Position numbers and translations under genes: made by a program. Positions 44,652-56,262 of a DNA stretch of 64,000 nucleotides are shown here, in pieces. Every line of letters begins with the position of its first letter. Position 1 is the first letter of the stretch. The notes under the pieces were generated by a model. It saw nothing but the letters and a program-made list of their open reading frames with translations. It made no database searches and had not been told where the DNA came from. This DNA comes from Elephas maximus indicus (lineage: Eukaryota; Chordata; Mammalia; Proboscidea; Elephantidae). The stretch lies in contig NC_064821.1 of NCBI RefSeq assembly GCF_024166365.1, forward strand, positions 52,355,093 to 52,419,092, given 5' to 3'.

Positions 44652-46049
44652 CATCAAAACTTCTCCCACTCTGGCTCCAGGCCTCGGTGCCAAGGACCCC
44701 ATATACAGGGCCTGGTTCTCAGCAAGCACTCCTTCTGACTGTGCCATGGAGGGGCTTCTGAGTCCAGCAACCTGTGGGGGATCCTTGAGGCTTTTTACTT
44801 GCTTTGCAATCTTGAGTTTGTCGTCCTTTCTGAGCCTTGAAGCCCCGTCTGTAAGAGGCTAATAGTACTTTTATCTCAGTCGCATGGTTATTGTGAGGAT
44901 GAAATGAGACCCCTACTAGAATGCAGGTTCCTGCAGGTGAGGCCTCAGTTTACCTTGGTTGGCACCAATGATCTTCCCAATCCAAAGCCTGCACTGACTG
45001 ACTCACAGATGTAGTCACTGGCGTGTAGCCACCAGGCACCGTGCCAGCAGCACCACAGTGGTACAGAGTAAGCAAGCGTAAGCCCCATTTTATACATAAA
45101 GAAACTGAGGTTCAGAGAGGTCAGTCTGCTCAATGTATCGCAGAGAGTAGAGACAGATCAAGGGTTCTGACCCAGAGCTGTCTGACTCTAAAGTCAATGT
45201 AGACATTCCCAAGACCCAGAGTTATGGGCTGGAATTTCCCTGCGAGGATGGGGGCGGAAGTCACCGACAACCCACAGGCGTCTGTGGAGAGATTGAGCCA
45301 AAGCCTCCTTCACAGAGAGTGCACTCTGCAAACTGCGATATGTCAGGGTGCTAGTGATCCTTGCTGCCCTCCTGGTGCCACAGAGTGAACCTGAGCTCTG
45401 GTCCCTGCACCTCTTGAGAGGCAGGGGCCACCACGGGAAACATAGCGCCTCCAGGTCGAGGGTCCCCCACCAAACTAGTGTCAGGAGCAGGGCAGTCTCG
45501 GGAGCCCCTGCTGTATGGCCCTGGAGCCAGGGAGGAGGGAGAGCACAGAGCTGGACAAACAGCTCTTTGGATCCCAGAGAGCCCCAGAAGGGAAGGAAGG
45601 GGCCTTCCTGGTCTTCCTAGGCCACACCAGGACAGCCCAGCTCTCCTGAAGGGGAAGAAATGAGCTTGAGGAGACTTCACCTCCCTGTGAACTCAGGAGG
45701 ATGGGAGGCCAATCTCCACGGAGGTCAAAGAAAGCCACAGGGTGACAGAGGGCCCCACACAGCCCCTCTCACTCACCCTACCAGGTGCCTTCGGAGGTTT
45801 TCCACAGAAGCGAGGAGGGCCTGGAAGGGCGTCTGCCCTTAGCTCCCCTGACCTCCTTCCCCAACAGACAAATGATAAGCTGTCTGGGTGAGGCGGGGGC
45901 AGATGAGACCCCTGAGGAGGGGCTGAACTAGAAGAGGGGTCCCCAAAACTCTGACCAGCAAACCTAGGACGGACCAGACCTTTCACCCCTTAGTCCCATG
46001 GCCGGACCCTGGATTCAGCCCTGAGTGGGGGCTTAAACAGCTCTTTCTT
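44652..46049. other. Intergenic with two MIR fragments
   Basis: MIR-like cores at about 44810-44925 (+, GGTTATTGTGAGGATGAAAT) and 45045-45190 (-, AAAGAAACTGAGGTTCAGAG). The remainder to 46.04 kb is GC-rich and open in several frames on both strands without family resemblance. Confidence 0.5.
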
Positions 46050-46806
46050 CCCACCCTGAGGTCTCTGCATGTTCTGTCCCCTTTGTCTCAAAAGTCTTTT
46101 CCTGGGTGGCCGGGATAACCCCAATTCAACCTTCACAGCTCACCTTAAATGTCACCTCCTGACACCCTTTTAACTCAGTACTGAAGCCACTCCTGAGGTT
46201 CACCCTTCAGCCAAAGATTAGACAGGTCTATAGGGCTAAAAAAAAAAAAAACACATGTGAGTGATGTGCTTCACATTTCAATCATGTATACAAGACTAAT
46301 GGGCACACCAGCGCAAAAGCAAAGATGAGAAGACAGGAAGGGACAGGAAAGCTGGACAAATGGAAACAGGAAAACTTGGGTGGAGAAGGGGAGAATGTTA
46401 ACACATTGTGGGGTTGGCAACCAATGTCACAAAATAATTTGTGTATTAACTGTTTAATGAGAAACTAATTTATTCTGTAAAAACTTTCACCTAAATCACA
46501 ATTAAAAAACCTGGCAAAGAAAAAACATATATATATCACTTCCTCAGGGAAGCGTTCCCTGACTAACACACCTCCCTGCTGACTCTGAGTCTGAATAAGT
46601 CACATCTGTCTGGTATAGCGCACATAGCTCCATGAGTCCTTCCCGTGTTGTTCATAAATGTTAAATGTCACGTCCCATTTACTTGTGTGGTTATTTGGTA
46701 AATGATGATATATGTGGGCGGAGCCATTTCTGCTCACCTGTGCAGCCCCAGCCCCTAGCAGGCTCCCTGGCACAAACACATGCTCAATAAAAACTTACTG
46801 ACTAAA
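46050..46806 (+). mobile_element. L2 LINE 3' end split by an L1 3' end
   Basis: CTTCACAGCTCACCTTAAAT and GTCACCTCCTGACACC lie before the insert. CTTCCTCAGGGAAGCGTTCC and CATGCTCAATAAAAACTTAC follow it, the order of the L2 3' UTR. A second L2-like end (GGGGCAGGGACATC to AATAAAGGAATGAATT) follows at 46838-46948. Confidence 0.75.
46164..46512 (+). mobile_element. Afrotherian L1 3' end (older subfamily)
   Basis: CAGTACTGAAGCCACTCCTG, GGGGTTGGCAACCAATGTCA and GTTTAATGAGAAACTAATTT match the complement of the element at 54537-55306. Ends in an A-rich tail. Confidence 0.85.
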
Positions 46807-47153
46807 TACCATTGGCCAGTGTGCTGCCCCCAAGAAACTGTGAACTCCTCTGGGGCAGGGACATCTTTTTTTTCACCATTATGCCCTCAAAACTCAGGGT
46901 CTTGCATGTAGAAGGCTCTTCTTGGATATTCAATAAAGGAATGAATTTGTTACAGAAAAAAAAAAAGCGAAACAGTAACAACCACCACCACAAAATCAAG
47001 CAAAGTGACCTAATTTGAGGCAGTTTGAGCCTTATTGAGCCTCAAATGAGAAAATTCTGAGTCCTTTCATTTCAAAAGAATTACTCCTCATACTTCATGA
47101 GCTAGTCCCCGGGGAACCATGACATCAGGAAAAGCCAGAATAAACCCAAGACA

Positions 47154-47312
47154 AAAACCAAACCTAATGCCATCAAGTCAATTTAGACTCAGCAAATTTA
47201 TAGGACAGAGTAGAACTGCCCCACAGGGTTTCCAAGGAGCGCCTGGTGGATTTGAATGGCCAACCTTTTAGCTAGCAGCTGAACTCTTAACCAGTATGCC
47301 GCCAGGGTTTCC
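47154..47312 (-). mobile_element. AfroSINE, short form, with 11-bp target duplication
   Basis: AACCAAACCTAATGCCATCA, CTGCCCCACAGGGTTTCC and CCAGGGTTTCC. AACCCAAGACA at 47143-47153 and 47313-47323. A small SINE-tail scrap (TATGAGTCAGAATCAACTCC) lies at about 47382-47420. Confidence 0.95.
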
Positions 47313-47689
47313 AACCCAAGACAAGATCAGCTAAATTACTCCAACTGGTCAACCTCTGTACTCTCATTTCTACCCACTTGGTATGAGTCAGAATCAACTC
47401 CATGACAACAAGTTTTGGTCTTACACAGTCTGAGGGGGTTGGTGTGGGGGGAGTGACCCTAATGCAACCCAGGACAGCTCTGGGAGAGGAATAAACATCA
47501 AAAGCCAAGAACTTTCCAATAGCCTAAGTTTTGTGAACACAGAGAATAGCCAGACACAGGAGACAAAGGAAGAACGGCTTCAATATACAAAGACCTTGTT
47601 AAAATAAACAAGAAAAGCATTGAGAGTCCAACATATGTGAATAACTGACATGGAAAGGTCATTTACATAAGAAGAAATCAGAGTAATAA

Positions 47690-47850
47690 CAGGTGGCAGT
47701 ATTGGATGCTTACTCTGTTAGGCACTGCACTGTTTTACATCTTGCTTAATTATCACAAGAAGTACAGCAAATAATGTGAGGCTTGATGACTGTGACAAGT
47801 CCATACACATGATGACACATTTTTCTATATCATCTATAAAATGCTCTAAT
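47690..47850 (-). mobile_element. MIR SINE
   Basis: GATGCTTACTCTGTTAGGCA and TTTTACATCTTGCTTAATTA match the MIR complement. Confidence 0.65.
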
Positions 47851-47994
47851 CCTTTTCTTGGTCTTAAGACGACTCTTGCATTCTCTTCTTAATTAAATCT
47901 CACAAACCAACAAAGTTTTTGCAGGATATAACCCATTCATTCAAGTGTGAAAGGCCAGAAACTATTTACATATTCACAACACTGATCGCTGTTG

Positions 47995-50900
47995 TTGTTG
48001 TTAGGTGCCCTTGAGTCAGTTCCGACTCATAGTGACCCCATGCACAACAGAACAAAATACTGCTCCTTCCTGAGCCATTCTCACAATCATTGGTATGTTT
48101 GAGTCCATTGTTGCAGCCACTGTGTCAATCCATCTTGTTGAGGGTTTTCCTCTTTCTCACTGGCCCTCTACCAAGCATGATGTCCTTCTCCAGGGACTGG
48201 TGCCTCCTGATAACATGTCCAAAGTAAGCCAGAGGAAGTCTCATTAGCCTTGCTTTTAAGGAGCGTCCTGGCTGTACTTCCTCTAAGACTGATTTGTTCT
48301 TTTGGCAGTCCACGGTATATTCAATATACTTCACCAATGCCACATTTCAAATCTATCATTTCTTCGGTCTTCCTTATTCATTGTTCAGCTTCTCCATGCA
48401 TATGAGGTGATTGAAAATACCATGGTTTGGGTCAGGTGCACATTAATCCTCAAAGTGACGTCTTTGCTTTTTAACACTTTAAAGAAGTCTTTTGCAGCAA
48501 ATTTGCCCAATGCTCAATGTTGTTTGATTTCTTTGGTGCTCCTCCTGAAATGGGCATTGATTGCGGATCCAAGTAAAATGAAATTCTTCACAACTTCAGT
48601 ATTTTCTCCACTTAGAGATTTTACTTATCCATCCAGTTGTGGGGATTTTTGTTTTCTTTATGTTGAGGTGTAATCCATACTGAAGGCTGCAGTCTTCGGT
48701 CTTCGTCAGTAAGTGCTTCAAGTCCTCTTCACTTTCAGCAAGCGAGGTTGTGTCATCTGATATCACAGGCTGTTAATGAGTCTTCTGGTAATCCTGAGGC
48801 CACTTTCTTCTTCATACAGTCCAGTTTCTCGGATTATTTGCTCAGCATATAGATTGAATAAGTATGGTGAAAAGATACAACCCTGACACATACCTTTCCT
48901 CATTTTAAACCACACAGTATCCCCTTGTTCTGTTCGATCGACTGTCTCCGGATCTATGTACAGGTTCCACATGAGCACAATTAAGTGTTTTGGAATTCCC
49001 ATTCTTTACAATGTTATCCACAGTTTGTTATGTTTCACACAAGTCGAATGCTTTTGAATAGTCAATAAAGTACAGTTAAACATCTTTCTGGTATTCACTG
49101 CTTTTATCCAAGACCCATCTGACATCAGCAATGATATCCCTTGTTCCACTTCCTCTTTTAAATCTGGCTTGAATTTCTGGCATATTCCCTGTCAATGTAC
49201 TGCTGCAACTGTTCTTTTTTGTTCTTTTTTTTAAGTATCTTCAACATATTTTTACTTGTCTGTTATATTAATGATATTGTTCAGTAATTTCCACATTACT
49301 TTGGATCACCTTTCTTTGGAATAGACAAGTATATGCATCTTTTTCAGTTGGTTGGCCAGGGAGCTGTCTTCCAAATTTCTCGGCATAGACTAGTGAGTGC
49401 ATTGCATCTGTTTGTTGAAACATTTCAATTGGTATTCCATCAATTTCTGGAATATTGTTTTTCACCAATGCCTTCAGTATAGCTTGGACCTCTCTCTTCA
49501 GTACCATCAGTTGTTGATCATATCCTACCTCCTGAAATGGTTGAACGTTGACCAATTCTTTTTGGTACAATGACTCTATATAGTGACTTCTATCTTCTTT
49601 TGATGCTTCCTGTATCGTTCAATTTTTTGCCCATAGAACCCTTCAATTTTGCCACTTGAGGCTTGAGTTTTTTCTTCAGTTCACTCAGCTTTGGAAATTC
49701 CAAGTGTGTTCTCCCTTTTGGTTTTCTAACACCAGATCTTTACACATTTCATTACAATGCTTTACTTTGTCTTCTGGAGCCCCTCTTTGAAATCTTCTGT
49801 TCAGCTCTTTTACTTTATCATTTCTTCCTTTTGCTGTAGCTACTCTATGTTCAAGAGCAAGTTTCAGAGTCTCTTCTGACATCCATTTTGGTCTTTTCTT
49901 TTCCTTACTTTTTGATGACCTCCTGCTTTCTTCATGTATAATATCCTTGGTGTCATCCTACAACTCGGTCATTAGTGTTCAATGCATCAACTCTATTCTT
50001 GAGATGGCCTCTAAATTCAGGTGGAATATACTCAAGGTCGTATTTTGGCTCTCATAGACTTGTTTTAATTTTCTTCAGCTTCAACTTGAACTTGCATATG
50101 AGCAGTTGATGGTCTGTTCCACAGTCGGCCCCTGGCCTTGTTCTGACTGATGATATTGAGCTTTTCTATTGCCTGTTTCCACAAATATAGTCATTTTATT
50201 CCTATGTATTCCAACCGGTGAGGTTCATATGTGTAGTTGCAGTATATGTTGCTGAAAAAAGGTATTTGCAATGAAGAAATCATTGGTCTTGAAAACTTCT
50301 ATCATGCCGTTTCTGGTGTCATTTCTATCACCAAGGCCGTATTTTCCAACTACTGATCCTTCTTTTTTGTTTCCAGCTTTCACATCCAATCACCAGTAAG
50401 TATCAATGCACCCTGATTACATGTTTGATCAATTTCAGACTGAAGAAATTGGTAAAAATCTTCAGTTTCTTCATCTTTGCCATTAGTGGTTGGTAGGTAA
50501 ATTTGAATAATAGTTGTATTAACTGGTCTTCCTTGTAGGTATATGAATATTATCCTATCACTGATAGCATTGTACTTCAGGATTGATCTTGAAATGTTCT
50601 TTTTGACGATGAATGTGACGCCATTCCTCTTCAATTTGTCATTCCTGGAATGGTAGACCGTATGATTGTCTGTTTCAAAATGGCTGAAAACAGTTCATTT
50701 CAGCTCGTTACTGCCTAGGATATCGATCTTCATGTATTCCATTCCATTTTTGATTTCTTCCAATTTTCCTTGATTGGTACTTTGTACATCCCATGTTCCG
50801 ATTACTAATGGATATTTGCAGCTGTTTCATCTCATTTGAAGTCATGTCACATCAGCAAATGAGGGTCTCAAAAGTTTTACTCCATCCACATCACTAAGGT

Positions 50901-51214
50901 CAACTCTACTTTGGGAGGCAGCTCGTCCCCAGTTGTATTTTGAGTACCTTCCAACCTGAGGGGCTCATCTCCCGGCACTATATCAGACAATGTTCTGCTG
51001 CTATCCATAAAGTTTTCACTGGCTAATTCTTTTCAGAAGTAGACTCCCAGTCCCTTCTTCCCAGCCTATCTTAGTCTAGAAGTTCTGCTGAAACCCATCC
51101 AGTATGGGTGACACTACTGGCATTTGAAATACCAGTGGCATAGCTTCCAGCATCACAGTAATAGGCAAGCCACCAGATACAACAAACTGACAGGCGAGTG
51201 GTGGCTCCTCTGTC
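47995..51214 (-). pseudogene. Near full-length RTE/BovB-type LINE, antisense, inactive
   Basis: The same 3.2-kb element as at 40.5 kb in the opposite orientation. The 3' end lies at 47995 (GTTGTTGTTGTTAGGTGCCC) and the 5' region near 51.2 kb. Minus-strand pieces include KKNISRSILKYNAISDRI and ILTGDW (50.4-50.6 kb), KLALEHRVATAKGRN (49.8 kb) and MCQGCIFSPYLFNLYAEQII (48.9 kb). FGHVIRRHQSLEKDIMLG follows at 48.2 kb. It is broken by many stops and frame changes and is more degraded than the + copy. A CAGGCTGT segment replaces part of the RT active-site region near 48.76 kb. Confidence 0.93.
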
Positions 51215-51349
51215 ACACAGCTTGATATCTGTATCTGGGATAATATGAATTTATTTCTGAGTTGCCTGGACTCTGCACATAATGTAATTACTATTTGATA
51301 TCAAGGCTATTCCTTAAAGACATATTTAGGGCAGTTCTGAAAGTTACTC

Positions 51350-51503
51350 GTTATGTCGTTGAGTGCCTTCGAGTTGGTTCCAACTCAAAACGACCCTATG
51401 CACGACAGAACAAAACATTGCCCGATTCGTTCATTCTTTTGGCAGTCCATGGTATATTTAATATTCTTCATCAACACCACAATTCAAAGGCATCAATTCT
51501 GGA
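51350..51503 (-). mobile_element. RTE LINE tail fragment with internal deletion
   Basis: GTTGAGTGCCTTCGAGTTGG then, after a deletion, TCATTCTTTTGGCAGTCCAT and CACCACAATTCAAAGGCAT. Confidence 0.88.
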
Positions 51504-51639
51504 AATATGAAAATAGATTGTAAGCTTTTGGGGAAAAGGAAATGTTTTGGTTTTGGTAACCGAAAGTGCTGTGTGTGCCTAACGGCCCTTGTAAAAATGT
51601 AAATAAAAGTACTATGATTACCTGAATTAGAAAGACTTC

Positions 51640-51720
51640 ACAATAACCCCATGAGGAGATGCTATTATCCCTAGTTTGTAGCTGACAATCTGGGGCTCAG
51701 AGATTCTATTTACTTGCCAA
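51640..51720 (-). mobile_element. MIR SINE fragment
   Basis: GCTATTATCCCTAGTTTGTA and GGGGCTCAGAGATTC match the MIR complement. Confidence 0.6.
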
Positions 51721-51729
51721 GCTTACTTA

Positions 51730-52240
51730 CTCTGAACCACAACATTGGAAAATATTTATCCTCACTAGTAATCAAAGAAGGTCAGATTAAGGCGGCATTG
51801 GGAGACAAATTTATATTTACTAAGTTAGCAAAAAAGATGTTTTTAAGGTCAGACCCAATGTTGGCAAGAGGCAGAGAAATTCACATGCTCACTCTGCTGC
51901 TAACAATACATAATTCAATCGGCATTGTCCTTTTGCAAAGAAATGGGATGACACCCAGAAAAAAGTCATGAACTACTTCTATTCTTGGTCCTACTAACTT
52001 CCTATTGGAATTTATCCCAAGGAAAATTTAAAAGATACAAAATGCCAGAGCTATCAAAGTATATGCCCAGTTGCAGTATTTGACAGTGGCAAAAAGCTGA
52101 AAACAAGCTAGGTAACCATTAGAGAAAGAACTTATCAAAAATATGGTAACACTACATAAAGCAATAGTTTGAAGTCATTAAAAGGGCATTGAATGAGAAT
52201 TTTGAAGATTATGTGAAAGTACAGAAAACATTTATTAAAA
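51730..52240 (+). mobile_element. Old L1-like LINE fragment (tentative)
   Basis: GCCCAGTTGCAGTATTTGAC followed by AGCAATAGTTTGAAGTCATT and GATTATGTGAAAGTACAGAA is typical of an old L1 3' region. A 50-bp AfroSINE scrap follows at 52244-52293 (antisense). Confidence 0.55.
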
Positions 52241-52325
52241 ATCCAAACCAAACCCATTGCCGTCCAATTCATTCCCAACTCACAGTGACCAGCTTTAAGT
52301 AAAAATAGACCTAAACAGTATGCCC

Positions 52326-52730
52326 ACCACCTGTCAGTTGGTTTGTTGTACTATGATGCTGAAAGCTATGCCGGCAAATCTCAGCAGAGTCACCCATGGT
52401 AGCCAGGCTTCAGTGGAGCTTCCAGACTAAGACAGACTAGGAAGAAAGGCCTGGTGATTTACTTCAAAAATTAGCCAATGAAAACCTTTTGGATCACACC
52501 AGAACCTTGTCTGACTCACTTTGGACACATAATCAGGAAGGACCAGGCCCAGAACATTATGTTTTGTGAAGTATAGGGCCTACAAGGATGTGAGAGACAT
52601 TTGGTGAGATGTATTGGCACAATAACCACGACAATGGACTTGAACATGCCAGATGACGCAGGACCAGGCACTGTTTCATTCTGTTGTACATGGAGTTGCC
52701 ATGAGTTGGAGATGACTGGATGGCAACTTC
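52326..52730 (+). mobile_element. Internally deleted RTE derivative (non-autonomous)
   Basis: The 5' half (CACCTGTCAGTTGGTTTGTT, CACCCATGGTAGCCAGGCTT, AGACAGACTAGGAAGAAAGG) matches the RTE 5' end. The 3' half (GCAGGACCAGGCACTGTTTC, GATGGCAACTTC) matches the RTE 3' end. About 400 bp in place of 3.2 kb, with the coding region missing. Confidence 0.88.
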
Positions 52731-52754
52731 AAAAACAGCAAACAGTATGCTTAC

Positions 52755-52946
52755 CTGGCACCATGGAGTTGAACTCATAGCCACCCTATGGGACAGAGTA
52801 GAACTGCCCCTGCAGGGTTTCCAAGGCTGTAATGTTTATGGAAGTAGAATGCCACATCTTTCTCCCATGGAGTGGCTGGTAGGTTCAAACCACCCACCTT
52901 TCACTTAGCAGCTGAGCACTTAACCACTGCACCACCAGGACTCCTT
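52755..52946 (-). mobile_element. AfroSINE, long form, with 11-bp target duplication
   Basis: CACCATGGAGTTGAACTCAT, GAATGCCACATCTTTCTCC and CACCACCAGGACTCCTT. AGTATGCTTAC at 52744-52754 and 52947-52957. Confidence 0.94.
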
Positions 52947-53449
52947 AGTATGCTTACAGCATGCACAAATATGGCTGCACTGAGCCGGGCACCAAGGATG
53001 AACTGCAGACATGAAAATGAACTGTGGGAGAGGCAGGAAGCAGGAAGGTCGCCCTCCCTGGGGAAGTCCCACCAAGGAGAACCTGTTCCTCTGGGAGCAG
53101 GAGACTGACGAACACATTGACCCAATTTCATCAACTTCAAAAAAAAGTTGCCAACTTTTTAGGAAGGATCTCATATGTTTAATTGGGGGCTAGCTTATTT
53201 TCCCTTACACTCACTCATTCATTCATTCCACACATTGCAGTGGAGCTCTTTCTCTCTGACAGATACAGCTTTACATGAGGTGATTGGGGAAGGCTGCCCT
53301 AAGGCAGCAAGACGTGGACTGAGACCTGGTGGGTGAGAAGGAGCCAACGGGAAGCATCATAGTAACAACGGCAATAGTAATAGTTAGCATTTGTTGGGAC
53401 TAGGTTAAAGGTTTCATGTATTGTCTCTTGGGATACTGTGAGCTTCTTG

Positions 53450-53650
53450 TTGTTGTGGTGTGCCATCAAGTTGATTCCAACTCTAGCGATCCTACAGGAC
53501 AGAGTAGAACTACCCCATAGGGTTTCCTAGGCAGTAAGCTTTACCAGAGCAGATCGCCAGGTCTTTTCTTCTGAGGAGCCACTGGTGGGTTTGAACTCCC
53601 GACCTTCTTTTTAGTAGCCAAGTGCTTAACCATTGTGCAACCAAGCTGCT
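53450..53650 (-). mobile_element. tRNA-derived SINE in MIR
   Basis: Begins with a GTTGTTG tail, then GCCATCAAGTTGATTCCAAC, GCAGATCGCCAGGTCTTTTC and GTAGCCAAGTGCTTAACC. Confidence 0.88.
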
Positions 53651-53683
53651 TTACCATGAGCTAGGGACCAATATAAAGCCAAA

Positions 53684-53893
53684 ATACCAAACCAGTTGCT
53701 GCCCAGTTGGTTCTGACTCATGGCAACCTCATGTATGTCAGAGTAGGACTATGCTCCATAGGGTTTTCTACTGCTGATTTTTTTGGGAATTGGATCACCA
53801 GGCTTTTCTTCCAAGTCCCTCTGGGTAGACTTGAACCACCAACCTTTCAGTTAGTAGCTGAGTATGTTAATCATTTGTACCTTCCAGGGACTC
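53684..53893 (-). mobile_element. SINE (second afrotherian type) in MIR
   Basis: TGACTCATGGCAACCTCATG, GACTATGCTCCATAGGGTTT, TTCTTCCAAGTCCCTCTGGG and CAACCTTTCAGTTAGTAGC antisense. Confidence 0.9.
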
Positions 53894-54428
53894 CTGAGGG
53901 TCCATTATAGCTCCATTTATAGAGGAAGAAACCAAGGCTTATAAAGCTCAGCTTGTTCAAGGTCTTTTAGCTAGTAGGCAGAAATAAAACCCATTGTGAT
54001 TTAATCTCAAGTCTGTCCAACTCCAGTGTTGACACACTTAACCAATTAACTCTTTCAACTTCCAATGTCTAAAATGTGCACACGTGGAAATACCTCCCCA
54101 ATATTATGTGCAATCATAATGAGTTCGCCCAACTCCTGAAACTTTTCAGAACCACCCCCGCCCCCCTACACACACCGGCCAGGAACCTTGAGTCTAAGTC
54201 CTTTCTGTATTCTGGTAGGCTTCACCACTCTAGACATGGTGAAGGGAACTCTATCTGCCCTTGCCATGTGACTGCTAAGGCCTGGGGTCTGTGCAAGGTC
54301 AGAATGGCTGGAATCTATGAAACAGTCATAAGGAGTAGACACATGTACAAAGATGCATGCTCAAGGTTGTTCATCACAGGTTGCTTAAAATAGCAAAAAG
54401 GTGGAAACAACTTGAATGCCTGTCAATA

Positions 54429-55430
54429 CCAAAACCCAAACTAAACTAAACCCACTGCTATTGAGTTGATTCTGACACATAGTGACCCTGTAGGACAGAG
54501 AAGAACTGCCCCATAGGGTTTCCAAGGCCATAAATCCGTTTTATTTATTCTAGTTATTATACTTTAGATGAACACACTAGTTTCTCATTAAACAATTAGT
54601 ACACATATTGTTTTGTGACATTGGTTACCAACCCCATAACATGTCACCACTCTTCCTTCTCAAACTTGGGTTCCCTATTACCAGCTTTCCTGTCCCCTCT
54701 TGCCTTCTAGTCCTTGTCCCTAGGCTGGTGTGCCCCTTTAGTCTTGTTTTGTTTTATGGGTCTGTCTAAGCTTTGGCTGAAGGGTGAACCTCAGGAGTGA
54801 CTTCATTGCTGAGCTAAAAGGGTGTCTGTGGGTCATACTCTCAGAGTTTCTCCAACCTCTGTCAAGCCAGTAAGTCTGGCCTTTTTTTTGTGAGTTAGAA
54901 TTTTGTTCTACCTTTTTCTTGAGCTTTGTCTGGGACCCTCTATTGTGATCCCTGTCAGAGCAGTCCGTGGTGGTAGCTGGGTACCACCTAGTTGTATGTG
55001 ACTCAGTCTAGTGGAGGCTGTGGTCCATTAGTCCTTTGGACTAATCTTTCCCTTGTGTCTTTGGTTTTCTTCATTCTCCCTTGCTTCCTACGGGATGAGA
55101 CCAGTGGTGCATCTTAGATGACTGTTCACAAACTTGTAAGACCCCAGACACTACTCACTGAAGTAGAAAGTAGAACATTTTCTTTATAAACCATGTTATG
55201 CCAATTGAGTTAGATGTTCCCTGAGACAATGGTCCCCACAGCCCTCAGCCCAGTAATTCGGTACCCCAGGGAGTTTGGATGTGTCTATGGAGCTTCCATG
55301 ACCTTGCCAAGGCTGTAAATCTTTACAGAAGCAGACTGCCACATCTTTCTACCATAGAGCAGCTGGGGGGTTTGAACCACTACCTTTCTGCTAGCAACCG
55401 AGTGCTTAACCGCTGTGCCATCAGTGCTCC
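54429..55430 (-). mobile_element. AfroSINE, long form, split by an L1 3' end
   Basis: Halves 54429-54536 (CTGCCCCATAGGGTTTCC) and 55307-55430 (CTTTACAGAAGCAGACTGCC, GTGCCATCAGTGCTCC) form one SINE. Outer duplication TGCCTGTCAATA (54417-54428) versus TGCCTGTCAGTA (55431-55442). Confidence 0.93.
54537..55306 (-). mobile_element. Afrotherian L1 3' UTR (older subfamily) inside a SINE
   Basis: Shares AAACAATTAGTACACATATT and GGTTACCAACCCCATAACAT (complements of the 46.2-kb copy), and GTGCATCTTAGATGACTGTT with the longest copy at 33.6 kb. Target duplication of 15 bp, CCAAGGCCATAAATC (54522-54536) versus CCAAGGCTGTAAATC (55307-55321). Confidence 0.9.
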
Positions 55431-55540
55431 TGCCTGTCAGTAAGAGACGGTTAAATAAATTATGGTTCATACAACTAGCATTCATTGAAAATGACAATTT
55501 AGATGTGTTCTCAGTAGAGTTATCTCTGGGAAGAGGTCTT

Positions 55541-55900
55541 TCAGATGGTTTTGTTGTTAGTTGGTTATACCGTGGTGGCTTCCATGTTGCTATGATGCTG
55601 GAAGCTCTACCACTGACAGTTCAAATACTATTAGGGTCACCCATGGTGGACAGTTTCAGCAGACTAAGGCAGTCTGGGAAGAAAGGCCTGGCAATCTACT
55701 TCTAAAAATTAGCCAGTGAAAACCCTGTGGATCACAACAGAATACTGTCCAAGTTAGTGCTAGAATGTGAGTCCCTAGGCTGGAAGGCACTGCACTATGG
55801 CCTCAACAATGGACTCAAACATGCTAACGATCACGAAGATGGTGCAGGACTGGGCAACGCATTTTGCTGTGTTATATATAATGAGTTGGAATCAATTTTT
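55541..55900 (+). mobile_element. Internally deleted RTE derivative (non-autonomous)
   Basis: GGTGGCTTCCATGTTGCTAT, GGGTCACCCATGGTGGACAG and GAAAGGCCTGGCAATCTACT from the RTE 5' end, then GAAGATGGTGCAGGACTGGG and ATGAGTTGGAATCAA from the 3' end. T-rich degenerate tail. Confidence 0.85.
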
Positions 55901-55934
55901 TTTTAACAATAGTCATTAGTGTTATTCACCAAAT

Positions 55935-56262
55935 TTTATTCCTCTCTCTGGGTCTCCCTTGTGGCTGAGCAAGGGATTGCACTTCCTGCTCCCTCTTGTG
56001 GCTGGAGAGGTCATGTGACTGGATCTGGCCAATGACTCATGGGAGGTAGCACCATATAAGTGCCTGTGAGAGACCCTCCAGAAAGCTCCCTCTCATTCTC
56101 CCCCACCCACTGGGCAACTGGCAACATGTGAGGCAGTGACTTCTTTGTTGGCTTGGGTGCTGCTGACCTATGAACCTAAAGAATGAGTGAGAAAGCACCT
56201 TTGTCATTTTAAGATGCTGAGCTTTGGGGCATTAGTTGTTATAATAGCATAGCTGAGACTAT
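55935..56262 (+). mobile_element. MLT1-like (ERVL-MaLR) LTR, tentative
   Basis: GTGACTGGATCTGGCCAATG, GAGAAAGCACCTTTGTCATT and GATGCTGAGCTTTGGGGCAT through ATAGCTGAGACTATCC resemble the MLT1C/D end. Confidence 0.55.

Larger units (their letters stand above)
53361..54030 (-). mobile_element. MIR SINE split by two SINE insertions
   Basis: ATAGTTAGCATTTGTTGGGA and TTTCATGTATTGTCTCTTGG (53361-53449) continue at 53897 as CTCCATTTATAGAGGAAGAA and AGGTCTTTTAGCTAGTAGGC. Confidence 0.8.
54355..55500 (+). mobile_element. Old L1 LINE 3' fragment split by SINE and L1
   Basis: GGTGGAAACAACTTGAATGC before the insertion and GGTTAAATAAATTATGGTTC after it, together a standard L1 ORF2 end phrase. Confidence 0.8.
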
